Source: Candidatus Enterousia excrementavium (lineage in GTDB: Bacteria > Pseudomonadota > Alphaproteobacteria > Rs-D84). Taken from it: DNA of 34,978 nucleotides. Positions 17,093 through 26,130 of this stretch are shown one piece after another. The notes under the pieces were generated by a model that saw only the letters and a list, made by a program, of their open reading frames with translations, did not search any database and was not told the origin of the DNA. The DNA is taken from positions 1 through 34,978 of the forward strand of contig JADINE010000004.1 of assembly GCA_017694175.1 (NCBI GenBank), in the 5' to 3' direction. The translations under genes were made by a program, and so were the position numbers. The number at the start of each line of letters is the position of its first letter. Position 1 is the stretch's first letter.

Positions 17093-18529
17093 ATGAAAAC
17101 AGCAATTACACCGACTCGTTCGGAAAATTTCAGTGAATGGTATCAAAACCTGATAACCGCGGCCGATTTGGCGGAAAATGCGCCTGTGCGTGGATGCATG
17201 ACGATAAAGCCGTATGGTTGGGCAATTTGGGAATTAATGCGTGACGCATTGGACAAACGCATAAAAAAATGTGGCGCGCAAAATGCTCAGTTCCCATTAC
17301 TGATACCGATCAACTTTTTTAATCGCGAGGCTGAACACGTCGCCGGCTTTGCCAAAGAGGCGGCCGTTGTTACGCATTACAGGTTGAAAATGATTGACGG
17401 CACATTACAGCCCGACCCAGATGCCAAATTAACCGAACCGTATGTTATTCGCCCTACGTCCGAAACTATTATCGGCGAAGCAATGTCGCGTTGGGTACAA
17501 TCGTATCGCGATTTGCCGCTGAAATTGAATCAGTGGGTAAATGTTATGCGTTGGGAAATGCGGCCACGCTTGTTTTTGCGTACATCAGAATTTTATTGGC
17601 AAGAAGGTCACAACGCATTCGCCACACATGAAGAAGCCAACGTAGACGCGCGTAAAATGCACCGCGTGTATGGTGACTATATGCGCGAAATATTGGCCAT
17701 ACCGTCAATCATGGGTGAAAAAACACCCGAGGAAAGATTCGCCGGTGCTGATCACACATATACACTGGAACACATTATGCAGGATGGCAAAGCCTTACAG
17801 GCTGGAACTTCACATGACCTGGGCCAGCATTTTTCTAAATCATTTGGGATTCAATTTTTGGATACGGATGGCGCATTAAAACATGCCTGGACAACATCGT
17901 GGGGCGTATCCACGCGTATGATGGGCAGTTTGTTTATGACGCATTCCGACGATGATGGTTTGGTTTTGCCGCCCGCCATTGCCCCGTACCAGGTTGTGAT
18001 TATCCCAATCACGCGTGAAGACACGTCCAACGCATTAAACGCATTCGCACAAAAATTGGGCGAACAATTGGAAAACATCGATGTGCGTGTGTTGGTTGAT
18101 GTGTCTGATATGCGTGCACCGGATAAAATGTGGAAATGGATAAAACGTGGTGTTCCATTGCGTGTGGAAATTGGTGCGCGTGAAATGGATGAAAACAATG
18201 TGACGGTGACGCGTCGTGATTTGGGCAAATCATCAAAACAAACGATGTCAATTGATGCATTTGTGGCCGACGTGAAAAATATGTTGGAACAAATCCAGCA
18301 CGATATGTATGACGCAGTCGTTAGTCGCAATGAAACTATGATTCACGATGTGGCAGATTTGGATGCATTGGAATCAGCATTGGCGGCCGGTAAAATTGGA
18401 TTTTTCCGTATCAAATACGATTTGACAACAAATGAAAAATTTAATGCGTTGATGGAAAAATACAAAATATCGCGCAGATGCCTGGACGATAATGATCCAA
18501 CATACGTATATGTTGCAAAATCATATTAA
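17093..18529 (+). CDS. proS: Prolyl-tRNA synthetase, archaeal/eukaryal-type
   Basis: VRGCMTIKPYGWAIWELMRDALD, YVIRPTSETII, WVNVMRWEMRPRLFLRTSEFYWQEGHNAFAT and LQAGTSHDLGQHFSKSFGIQF. About 478 aa, no bacterial insertion domain. Confidence 0.93.
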   Translation: MKTAITPTRSENFSEWYQNLITAADLAENAPVRGCMTIKPYGWAIWELMRDALDKRIKKCGAQNAQFPLLIPINFFNREAEHVAGFAKEAAVVTHYRLKMIDGTLQPDPDAKLTEPYVIRPTSETIIGEAMSRWVQSYRDLPLKLNQWVNVMRWEMRPRLFLRTSEFYWQEGHNAFATHEEANVDARKMHRVYGDYMREILAIPSIMGEKTPEERFAGADHTYTLEHIMQDGKALQAGTSHDLGQHFSKSFGIQFLDTDGALKHAWTTSWGVSTRMMGSLFMTHSDDDGLVLPPAIAPYQVVIIPITREDTSNALNAFAQKLGEQLENIDVRVLVDVSDMRAPDKMWKWIKRGVPLRVEIGAREMDENNVTVTRRDLGKSSKQTMSIDAFVADVKNMLEQIQHDMYDAVVSRNETMIHDVADLDALESALAAGKIGFFRIKYDLTTNEKFNALMEKYKISRRCLDDNDPTYVYVAKSY

Positions 18530-18558
18530 AAAAAATCCCGCATCATGCGGGATTTTTA
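18530..18558 (+). terminator. Rho-independent terminator
   Basis: aaaaatcccgcatcatgcgggattttt. Confidence 0.85.
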
Positions 18559-18605
18559 ATTTTCCGCAATTTATGATATAATATTTGCGCAGGAGAGAAC
18601 GTAAA

Positions 18606-19535
18606 ATGAAAATAGCAATTATTGGCGTTGGTACGGTTGGTTCTGCGGTTGCGACCGCAGTTAAAAACACAGGATTCGTTCACGAAATAGTTTTATTTGA
18701 TCGCGACGGCGTGCGTGCACGCGCTGCGGCCGATGATTTGGGTCATGCCGCCAGTTTTGGTTTTGACGTAAAAATAACAGCGGTCAGTAATTATCGCGGT
18801 ATCCGCGGCAGTGATATAGTAATCGTTGCGGCCGGCGCGAATCAAAAACCTGGCGAAACACGCACTGATTTATTGACCAAAAACGCCGCTGTTATATCAG
18901 ATATTATCCCGCGCGTTATGGCCAACATAGATGCAAAAAACGTGAAAATAATAATTCTGACCAATCCGCTGGACGTGATGGTTATGTTGGCGCAAAAATT
19001 ATCGCGCCTGGCCCCGGGGCGTGTAATAGGTACGGGCACTATGTTGGATTCAGCGCGCCTGCGCACGATATTGGCGCGGCATTTGGGCGTATCCACCCAA
19101 TCAATAAATGCGTACGTACTGGGCGAACATGGCGACAGCAGTGTTGTGGATTGGACATCCGCCACAGTCGGTGCGCTGTCGTTGGATGAATTTTGTCGGC
19201 AAATGAAAATATCGATGCCACAAACAACGCGCAACACAATTGCACACCGTGTACGCAATGCAGCATACGAAATCATTCGCGGTCGTGGCGCAACATGGGA
19301 TGGAATTGGTGCGGCTGCGGCTGATTTGCTGCGGTGTATAATAAACGACGAACACAGAATTTTAACGGTCAGCACAGTATCCGGCACGGGTGCTGATATG
19401 GTTGCGATGTCTTTGCCGCGTCTGGTTGGGGCTGGGGGCGTTGTTGCCACGCTGCGACCAAAATTGTCTGCATCTGAATCGGCCGCCCTGCGTCGCAGTG
19501 GAAAAATTATTCGTAAAAATTATGATATGATATAA
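18606..19535 (+). CDS. ldh: L-lactate dehydrogenase (LDH/MDH family)
   Basis: IAIIGVGTVGSAVA, AAGANQKPGETRTDLL, ILTNPLDVM and GEHGDSSVVDWTSATV. Gln in 'NQKPGETR' favours LDH over MDH. Confidence 0.88.
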   Translation: MKIAIIGVGTVGSAVATAVKNTGFVHEIVLFDRDGVRARAAADDLGHAASFGFDVKITAVSNYRGIRGSDIVIVAAGANQKPGETRTDLLTKNAAVISDIIPRVMANIDAKNVKIIILTNPLDVMVMLAQKLSRLAPGRVIGTGTMLDSARLRTILARHLGVSTQSINAYVLGEHGDSSVVDWTSATVGALSLDEFCRQMKISMPQTTRNTIAHRVRNAAYEIIRGRGATWDGIGAAAADLLRCIINDEHRILTVSTVSGTGADMVAMSLPRLVGAGGVVATLRPKLSASESAALRRSGKIIRKNYDMI

Positions 19536-19609
19536 TTTTACATCCGATTACAATCCGATTAAAACGTCAAAGCCCCCGTGCTATAATCCGCATATGGGGG
19601 CGTTTTGAT

Positions 19610-19912
19610 ATGGCAGATGAAAAAATCACTTATGATATTTTTCCAAACGGTGCTGGTTTTTATGCCAATTGTAACGGACACCATGTTGGTGAAATAACTT
19701 TTGTACGTGTGGGGGCGGATAAAATGATAATTGATTATACCGCAGTCGCAGAAAAGTACCGGGGTGCCACCGTTGGGTTAAACTTGGTTCGTTGTGCGGC
19801 GGATTTGGCACGCCAACAGCGTCGCAAAGTTATTCCAATGTGCCCGTTTGCGTCCGCCATGTTCAGCAGGTATCCAGAATTTGACGATGTGCGATTGTTG
19901 CACACACGATAA
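19610..19912 (+). CDS. YjdJ/NATD1-like GNAT-fold N-acetyltransferase
   Basis: IDYTAVAEKYRGATVGLNLVRCAADLARQQRRKVIPMCPFASAMFSRYPEF. Confidence 0.85.
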   Translation: MADEKITYDIFPNGAGFYANCNGHHVGEITFVRVGADKMIIDYTAVAEKYRGATVGLNLVRCAADLARQQRRKVIPMCPFASAMFSRYPEFDDVRLLHTR

Positions 19913-19976
19913 AATCTTTGCTTGAATTAACAGGTTAATTTGCGATAGCATGCCTGCAACAAAGCAGGGGGATTTT

Positions 19977-21368
19977 ATGTCACGCAAATTACGCCTATGG
20001 TTAATATTTTTAATCTTTTTGAACGGGTATGTAAGTTTATCGTTTGAATTGGTTGTGCTGCGTCAATTGTCGTTTTGGGTTGGTTCCAGTGCAGTTATTA
20101 CCAGTATTATTATGGGGATATTTCTGGGGTTTATGTCATTGGGATATTTTCTGGGGTCGTCCGAACGTATTGCGCATAAGCGAATCAGAACAATTCTTGC
20201 CACCAGTTTTATTATAATCGCATTGTTTGCATTTTTTGCGGCCAGTTTTCCGTTGGTTATGGAATATTTTACGCACCTGTATCAATGGGGAATTACGTCC
20301 AGTGTGGCACAGACTTTTATATTTTCATTTTTGTTTTTATCAATTGGCCCATTTTTGTTTGGGTTCAATACAACGTTGCTGTCGCGTTGTCTGCACAAAT
20401 ACAATACGAATTATACAGGCAACATCATGGCGTGGGATACCATTGGTTCAGTGCTGGGATCGCTACTTACCACATTAATTCTGATGCCATTTATCGGTGT
20501 GAATCACACAGTGATGTTAATTGTTGCATTGGCCGGATTTGCAGCAATTGTAACGCGTCCGAAATGGTGGGTAATAACACTTGCTGTGTTAGTTTTTATC
20601 CCAACGGTATTGATTAACAGTGATAAAGTTCAACAATATAAATTTGGTATTTTAGTGAATAATGCGAATTCAACAATATCTGTATCGCAGTTTAGTGATA
20701 ATACACGTGTTTTGTACATGAATGGTTTGCCTATGTCGATATATAATCCAGCCACTGGTGCAAATGCAATGTATATCGATTATTTGAACGAGCATTTTAT
20801 TTACAATCTGCCTGCGAACAAACGGCATAAAATTCTGGTTTTGGGTGCGGGCGGTTTTACTGCTGGTTTGAACGATACGTATAACGATTATACATTTGTG
20901 GACATAGAACATACGTTACAGGAAATATCAGAAAAATATTTTCTTGGGCGTTCATTGCCTGCGAATAAAAAATTCATTGTCCAGGATGCAAGTCAATATT
21001 TGAAAAACAGCAACGAACAATACGATTTAATCTTGCTGGACGTATATTCAAATTCATTCCAGGTGCCCGAAGGCTTTATTACCGCTGAATTTATGCAGCG
21101 CGTAAAATCGCACGTTGCGCCCAATGGAATTTTAATTATGAATATTATCGCCAGTCAGTCATTTCGTGACAAATATTCCCAGGTATTTGATAACACTTTC
21201 CACACAGTCTTTACGCAAAATACCCAGCGCCAGGTTATAGGTTTTGCAAATCCCTATGTTCAAAACGATGTGGCGAATATCTTGTACGTTTGGTACAATC
21301 GCGAAAGTGACAATCGGATTTATACGATAAACAAAACGCCGGTTATTTACGACCGACACATAAGATAA
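19977..21368 (+). CDS. Multi-TM spermidine-synthase-like protein
   Basis: N-terminal TM segments followed by KILVLGAGGFTAGL..., FVDIE..., YDLILLDVYSNSFQVPEGFITAEF. Preferred start is ATG 19977. Confidence 0.82.
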   Translation: MSRKLRLWLIFLIFLNGYVSLSFELVVLRQLSFWVGSSAVITSIIMGIFLGFMSLGYFLGSSERIAHKRIRTILATSFIIIALFAFFAASFPLVMEYFTHLYQWGITSSVAQTFIFSFLFLSIGPFLFGFNTTLLSRCLHKYNTNYTGNIMAWDTIGSVLGSLLTTLILMPFIGVNHTVMLIVALAGFAAIVTRPKWWVITLAVLVFIPTVLINSDKVQQYKFGILVNNANSTISVSQFSDNTRVLYMNGLPMSIYNPATGANAMYIDYLNEHFIYNLPANKRHKILVLGAGGFTAGLNDTYNDYTFVDIEHTLQEISEKYFLGRSLPANKKFIVQDASQYLKNSNEQYDLILLDVYSNSFQVPEGFITAEFMQRVKSHVAPNGILIMNIIASQSFRDKYSQVFDNTFHTVFTQNTQRQVIGFANPYVQNDVANILYVWYNRESDNRIYTINKTPVIYDRHIR

Positions 21369-21396
21369 AAACGGGGCACACGCCCCGTTTTTTTTC
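21367..21396 (+). terminator. Rho-independent terminator
   Basis: aaaaacggggcacacgccccgttttttttc. Confidence 0.85.
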
Positions 21397-21398
21397 TA

Positions 21399-21677
21399 TT
21401 ATTCGTTTGGATTTTCAATATATCCCACCAACAACAATAATTTATACACAGGGATTTCGCAAATTCCATCCTCGTATCCGCGCAGTTCATCCGGGCGAAT
21501 ATTTAAATTACGTGCTATTTCTTGCGAAGAAATACCCTGGGCAACGCGCATTTCGCGCAAAACCCGCCCCAACTTTTGATAATAAACATCTTCGGGTGGA
21601 ACCCAATCAGATTTTAATGTAAGAACTTCGTATAATTCTTGTGTAGTCATATATTTGCTTTCTGTTAATAAAACCAC
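21399..21677 (-). CDS. XRE-family HTH protein
   Basis: LGRVLREMRVAQGISSQEIARNLNIRPDELRGYEDGICEIPVYKLLLL. Confidence 0.8.
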   Translation of the reverse strand: MVLLTESKYMTTQELYEVLTLKSDWVPPEDVYYQKLGRVLREMRVAQGISSQEIARNLNIRPDELRGYEDGICEIPVYKLLLLVGYIENPNE

Positions 21678-21803
21678 AACTAATTGCGGATGGTTGCGCG
21701 TTTATAGAATCCATAGGATTATATACCAATATTCAAACAATTTCCACAGGATAAAATTCATATGCAACTGTTGAATAAAATACATGCAAAAGGTAAAAAT
21801 GGC

Positions 21804-21832
21804 TTGCGCCATGCGCATCAGATTTCTATAAT
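21804..21832 (+). promoter_or_regulatory. Sigma70-like promoter upstream of the CPHC thiol protein
   Basis: TTGCGC (21804-21809), N17, TATAAT (21827-21832), SD aaaggag at about 21845. Confidence 0.6.
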
Positions 21833-21856
21833 GCAAACCATGACAAAGGAGAACTT

Positions 21857-22447
21857 ATGAAAAAATTATCACTGTTATCTGCTTTATTGGGCTTTTTCTT
21901 TATTGGTGCGGCATCTGCGGCCGACATATCGCTGTATTATTCACCGACGTGTCCGCATTGTCACCATGCGCGCGAATTTTTCACAGATCGTATTGTGTAT
22001 GAATATCCAGATTTGCGCATTGTTCAAATTAATGTTGCCAACCGTGCTAATTTGCCGAAATTCCAGGAAGTATTAAAAAAATGTGAATACGACAGTGGTG
22101 GTGTTCCTGTAATCGTTGTTGGTGATAAATGTTTCCAGGGTTATGCCGACTTTATGCAACAGGAATTGCGTGACGCAGTTGAGGTTGATATGTCAGACAC
22201 CCAGAAAAAAACAGCGGCCGAAAACAGAAAAGCTTTGGATGATAATGCTGATGAATTCAAAAAAGCACATCAAACACATCAGGCAACTGTAACCGAATAT
22301 TCTGCTGAAACAGAACAGGCCGCGGCTGACGACACGCAAAAAAAAAATAACGAATATTCGTCCATCTGGTTTTATGCGTTATTGCTAGTTTTGGTTGGTG
22401 CTTTGGCATTTGTATTGGTTCGTCCAAACAACAAAAAGAAAAAATAA
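21857..22447 (+). CDS. Exported thioredoxin/glutaredoxin-like protein (CPHC) with C-terminal membrane anchor
   Basis: Signal peptide, YYSPTCPHCHHAREFF, GGVPVIVVGD, C-terminal TM IWFYALLLVLVGALAFVLV plus a KKKK tail. Confidence 0.85.
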   Translation: MKKLSLLSALLGFFFIGAASAADISLYYSPTCPHCHHAREFFTDRIVYEYPDLRIVQINVANRANLPKFQEVLKKCEYDSGGVPVIVVGDKCFQGYADFMQQELRDAVEVDMSDTQKKTAAENRKALDDNADEFKKAHQTHQATVTEYSAETEQAAADDTQKKNNEYSSIWFYALLLVLVGALAFVLVRPNNKKKK

Positions 22448-22485
22448 AACCTGTTTAACCATAATCAGCATATTGGATACAGCCG

Positions 22486-23358
22486 ATGTTTGATTTTACT
22501 ATTTTGGATTATATTTATGTGGGCGTCCTGGTGGCGTCCACAGTTTGGGCCAGTGTTCGTGGCGGAATTTATGAATTGGTTGCAACGCTGTCATGGGTGA
22601 TAGCCGCGCTTGCAGCGCGTTTTGTATCACCTTTGTTGGACAGTTTGCTGCAAACATGTTTTGATTTATCTGCCCCAACGATGAGCACGCGTGTCGCATC
22701 ATATTTCATCATAATTTTTGTGGTGTTAATGGTATGCGGTTTTTTCAATCAACGCCTGCGCGAAAAAATCCAAAACAGTATTATGAAGGTCACAGATCGC
22801 ACATTGGGGATAATCTTTGGTCTGATTCGTGGCATAGTAATTATGGGCGTTGTGTATTGGGGCGCACTTTGGTATTATTCAGATGGCCAGCCCATGGGCG
22901 ATTGGGTGGCCAAAGCGAAAACACGTCCGATTATGCAGTTAACTGCGGTGACATTGGATGAACTGTTTTTCCCGCGCCCAGGCAGCAAATTATTGGAAAA
23001 CGATATGGCTGCGGATAAAAGCAGTTCTGTGGCCGATTACAGGAATATGATAAATCCTGCGGTCGAGGGCTCTCGGAAAGATGCATCAGATACAGAAAGT
23101 GTCGAAACTGGATACACAGCCGAAGAAGTTTCCGCGCTTAATAATACACTTTTGCAACTGGAAAAAGATGCTGTCGCCGAAGAAAACAGGGCGCGTGCCG
23201 CAGCCGAAGCGGCCGCCAATGCTGCCGCCGATGCATTACCGGTGGCCAGCGATGCCACTGCTGCTGCAACTGCGGAAATGGAAAACGCGGCCGACAATGT
23301 TGGTGCGGATGTTGCCTCGCAATACGGCAGCGAAGATGCCCCAGTTACATCGGATTAG
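22486..23358 (+). CDS. CvpA family membrane protein with Ala-rich C-terminal tail
   Basis: FTILDYIYVGVLVASTVWASVRGGIYELVATLSWVIAALAARF...DRTLGIIFGLIRGIVIM. Confidence 0.88.
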   Translation: MFDFTILDYIYVGVLVASTVWASVRGGIYELVATLSWVIAALAARFVSPLLDSLLQTCFDLSAPTMSTRVASYFIIIFVVLMVCGFFNQRLREKIQNSIMKVTDRTLGIIFGLIRGIVIMGVVYWGALWYYSDGQPMGDWVAKAKTRPIMQLTAVTLDELFFPRPGSKLLENDMAADKSSSVADYRNMINPAVEGSRKDASDTESVETGYTAEEVSALNNTLLQLEKDAVAEENRARAAAEAAANAAADALPVASDATAAATAEMENAADNVGADVASQYGSEDAPVTSD

Positions 23359-23375
23359 GTTATATAAAGAAATGC

Positions 23376-23405
23376 AAAAACCCACCGCAAACGCGGTGGG
23401 TTTTC
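23376..23405 (+). terminator. Rho-independent terminator
   Basis: aaaaacccaccgcaaacgcggtgggtttt. Confidence 0.8.
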
Positions 23406-23463
23406 GTTCCTGGTGATTTTTTTGTTTCACCCTGTCACAATGGTTACAGATGGGGGAAACATA

Positions 23464-24207
23464 ATGAAAAAAACAATATTTACAATTTTAACCGTAATTC
23501 TTACCGCGTCCGGCGCATTTGCAGCAGACAGCACAGATGCAGCACGTGGTGTTAATCCTGCGGATAATTTAACTAAAATAGAACTGTTGCCACAGTTGCG
23601 TGCATTTGGTGATTCTTCGATTACATCATTAACGTTAAAATACGATCATGCGATAAAACGTGTTTTCGGAATTAATGCAGAATTACCACTGGTGCGGTAC
23701 AGCGGCCGCGGCACATCGGACAATGGCATTGGTGATTTAACATTGCGTGGTCGTGCCCAGCACACTTGGGGACGTCACACCCTGATTGGTGCCGCAGAAT
23801 TTTTGCTGCCCACTGCAACCGAAGACACCCTGGGGGCCCAGCAATATACATTTGATCCTATTTTAGGCTATGTGTATTCGTTCGGGCATAATATTTTCGG
23901 TGCGCTGGTGGCAAAACAGTTTATTTCATTGCACAACACCGATCCTGCTATTTCGCCCGATATTAACCAAGGTCAATACAGAATGCTGTTGGGTTATGCA
24001 TCCAATAAAGGTTGGTGGGTGCTGGCTGATCCGCAAGTTTGGGTGAATTTTGAAACCGGCCGCCAGGAATTTTTGGCCGAATTGGAACTGGGCACCATGT
24101 TGAACAAAACGACTGGTGTTTGGATTCGCGCAGGTCATCGCCTGGGCGGGAATTGGCGTCGCAATGATTGGACGGTACTTATGGGTATTCGTTTCATGCG
24201 TTTTTAA
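23464..24207 (+). CDS. Exported protein, probable outer-membrane beta barrel
   Basis: Signal peptide MKKTIFTILTVILTASGAFAA (preferred start 23464, SD tgggggaaac). Amphipathic strands, C-terminal GIRFMRF. Confidence 0.75.
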   Translation: MKKTIFTILTVILTASGAFAADSTDAARGVNPADNLTKIELLPQLRAFGDSSITSLTLKYDHAIKRVFGINAELPLVRYSGRGTSDNGIGDLTLRGRAQHTWGRHTLIGAAEFLLPTATEDTLGAQQYTFDPILGYVYSFGHNIFGALVAKQFISLHNTDPAISPDINQGQYRMLLGYASNKGWWVLADPQVWVNFETGRQEFLAELELGTMLNKTTGVWIRAGHRLGGNWRRNDWTVLMGIRFMRF

Positions 24208-24234
24208 TCACAACAAAACCACAGGAGAAAACAA

Positions 24235-24750
24235 ATGTTTCTTAAATCAAAAATAGGCCTTACCATTTTATCTTTGTACGAAATTATCGCAGTTATATTG
24301 CTGCACAATCCGAAAACGTGCAACATAATGTTTGGTGTAACATTTTGCTATGATGCGTTTAAATATTTTGTGTGGTGTGTGGCGGTTCCACTGATAGTGT
24401 TTTTAATTGTGATGTGGATAATGGATATTGTTGATACTGCGCGCCGCAGACATTCGTTGCTGTACAAAGCAAAACATGCGGTAAAACAAATGGCATCAAA
24501 TATTCACGACCGAGTGTCTGAACATATATCCAGCAAAGACATGGAAAAAATGGTAACAGCGGCGTTGGTTATGGGTCTTAAAAAGTATTCAGAACGCAAT
24601 CCACGCGCCCGTCGTGTGTTGAATGAAATCATGGACGTCGCGCCCAACGAAATTGATACAGAATATGGCGAATACGATTACGCTGTGTACGACGATGATT
24701 CCGTGACCCCAAAAAACAAAAAATCCAAACCCACAAAACGTAAAAAATAA
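24235..24750 (+). CDS. Small integral membrane protein, unknown function
   Basis: Two hydrophobic segments, a basic/acidic tail, and SD caggag. Confidence 0.7.
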   Translation: MFLKSKIGLTILSLYEIIAVILLHNPKTCNIMFGVTFCYDAFKYFVWCVAVPLIVFLIVMWIMDIVDTARRRHSLLYKAKHAVKQMASNIHDRVSEHISSKDMEKMVTAALVMGLKKYSERNPRARRVLNEIMDVAPNEIDTEYGEYDYAVYDDDSVTPKNKKSKPTKRKK

Positions 24751-24777
24751 TCCCAGGCAGGGTGGGGTGGGAAAACA

Positions 24778-26121
24778 TCAAAACCGCTGTTGCATGGTGA
24801 ATTCAATGGCGGTTTTGTCATATTCACGTTGCCAGATGTTTGATTCGCGCCGCGTATAACTGACCGTCATTGTCGGCACAAATCCCCATATGTCCAGTTT
24901 ATTATTGGACAGTGACAACGCATATCGATGTGTAAAATCATGCTCAGTTATTTCCTGGAACGTGTTATCTTTGACCGTCCAACGTGGGTCGTCATATCGC
25001 GTCCAGTAAACACTGGGTTCTGCGTAAACATGAAATCCCCACGGCAGTTCTGCGCCGATTCCGACACTAATATTCGGTTGCCAGTATGAATACGTATCAT
25101 TGGCGGCGCGTTCACGCGATACGCCGGCGCGTCCCACCAAATAAACACTGGCGTTAAATGAATATATGAAACTCGTGTTCACGCTGTACGTTTGGCCGTC
25201 CAGAAAATCGCCATATTCATCATAGCGATTATTCATAAAACGCAAATACAACCCGCCCGATAATTTACGCGTAAAATCATAGTTTGTATCCAACCGCAAA
25301 CCATACGACCAATTATACGCGTCCCACCCATACCAACGGCGTGCAATCACGGGCGCAAACCACACGTCGCCACGTGTCCAAACGTATCGTGGCCCAGTTG
25401 ATGCCGATAAATACAAATCGTCATAATCATGTTTGTCATAAATATTGCTGTAAATATTCGCATCACTTTTCCATCGCCAATGGTCGGATAATTTAAACTC
25501 GTAATTGCCACCCAGGGTTAAATTTGCGCCAATGGCTTTTTCTGGTTCGGCCAAATTACGGCACATCAGCCCGAACATAGTCATCACGCATTCTTCGCCA
25601 CCAATACTGTTGTTTACATTATTATCAGGCGCGGCGCCAAAGTTAAACCATACGTTCCAATTTTTATTCTGGCGAATAACCCAACGATAATAATTCATCA
25701 GTTGGCGAACATTATCAGGCAAATCTTTGCCCGCCATGGCCAGACGCAAATGATAATCCGCCCGTCGCCATTTGTGTTGGTGCATATAACATACGGCCAA
25801 TTCAAATCGCACACGCGCCAAATCCGGCTGATCATTCAATATTTTGCGGTAAATCTGTATCGCGTTGTCAATATCGCCGGTACGCGATGCAATTTGTGCC
25901 AATAAAAACCATCGTTCGGTTTCCAGTGCCAAATTGCCGGTCTGGGGCACATGGTTCAATATATCCTGGGCCGTTTCAAATTTACCCTGTTCAACAAAAT
26001 TGCCGGCCAGTTGTATTACCTGGACAACATTCAGTTCAATGGTTTTCGTATCATTTGATTCTGCCCAACAAACGTTGGGCAGAATCATGACGAATAAAAT
26101 CAATACTGATTTTTTGAACAC
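24778..26121 (-). CDS. Slam-like surface lipoprotein assembly modulator (TPR plus outer-membrane barrel)
   Basis: Signal peptide, TPR-like repeats (QGKFETAQDILNHVPQ..., GDIDNAIQIYRKILNDQPDLARVRFELAVCYMHQHKWRRADYHLRLA), then a C-terminal barrel ending in F (FTMQQRF). Adjacent lipoprotein gene. Confidence 0.78.
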   Translation of the reverse strand: MFKKSVLILFVMILPNVCWAESNDTKTIELNVVQVIQLAGNFVEQGKFETAQDILNHVPQTGNLALETERWFLLAQIASRTGDIDNAIQIYRKILNDQPDLARVRFELAVCYMHQHKWRRADYHLRLAMAGKDLPDNVRQLMNYYRWVIRQNKNWNVWFNFGAAPDNNVNNSIGGEECVMTMFGLMCRNLAEPEKAIGANLTLGGNYEFKLSDHWRWKSDANIYSNIYDKHDYDDLYLSASTGPRYVWTRGDVWFAPVIARRWYGWDAYNWSYGLRLDTNYDFTRKLSGGLYLRFMNNRYDEYGDFLDGQTYSVNTSFIYSFNASVYLVGRAGVSRERAANDTYSYWQPNISVGIGAELPWGFHVYAEPSVYWTRYDDPRWTVKDNTFQEITEHDFTHRYALSLSNNKLDIWGFVPTMTVSYTRRESNIWQREYDKTAIEFTMQQRF

Positions 26122-26130
26122 AATATCTGG

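Noticed and set aside
18842-19450. 202-aa minus-strand ORF opposite ldh
   Set aside because: Shadow ORF. The sense strand is a clear LDH with conserved motifs.
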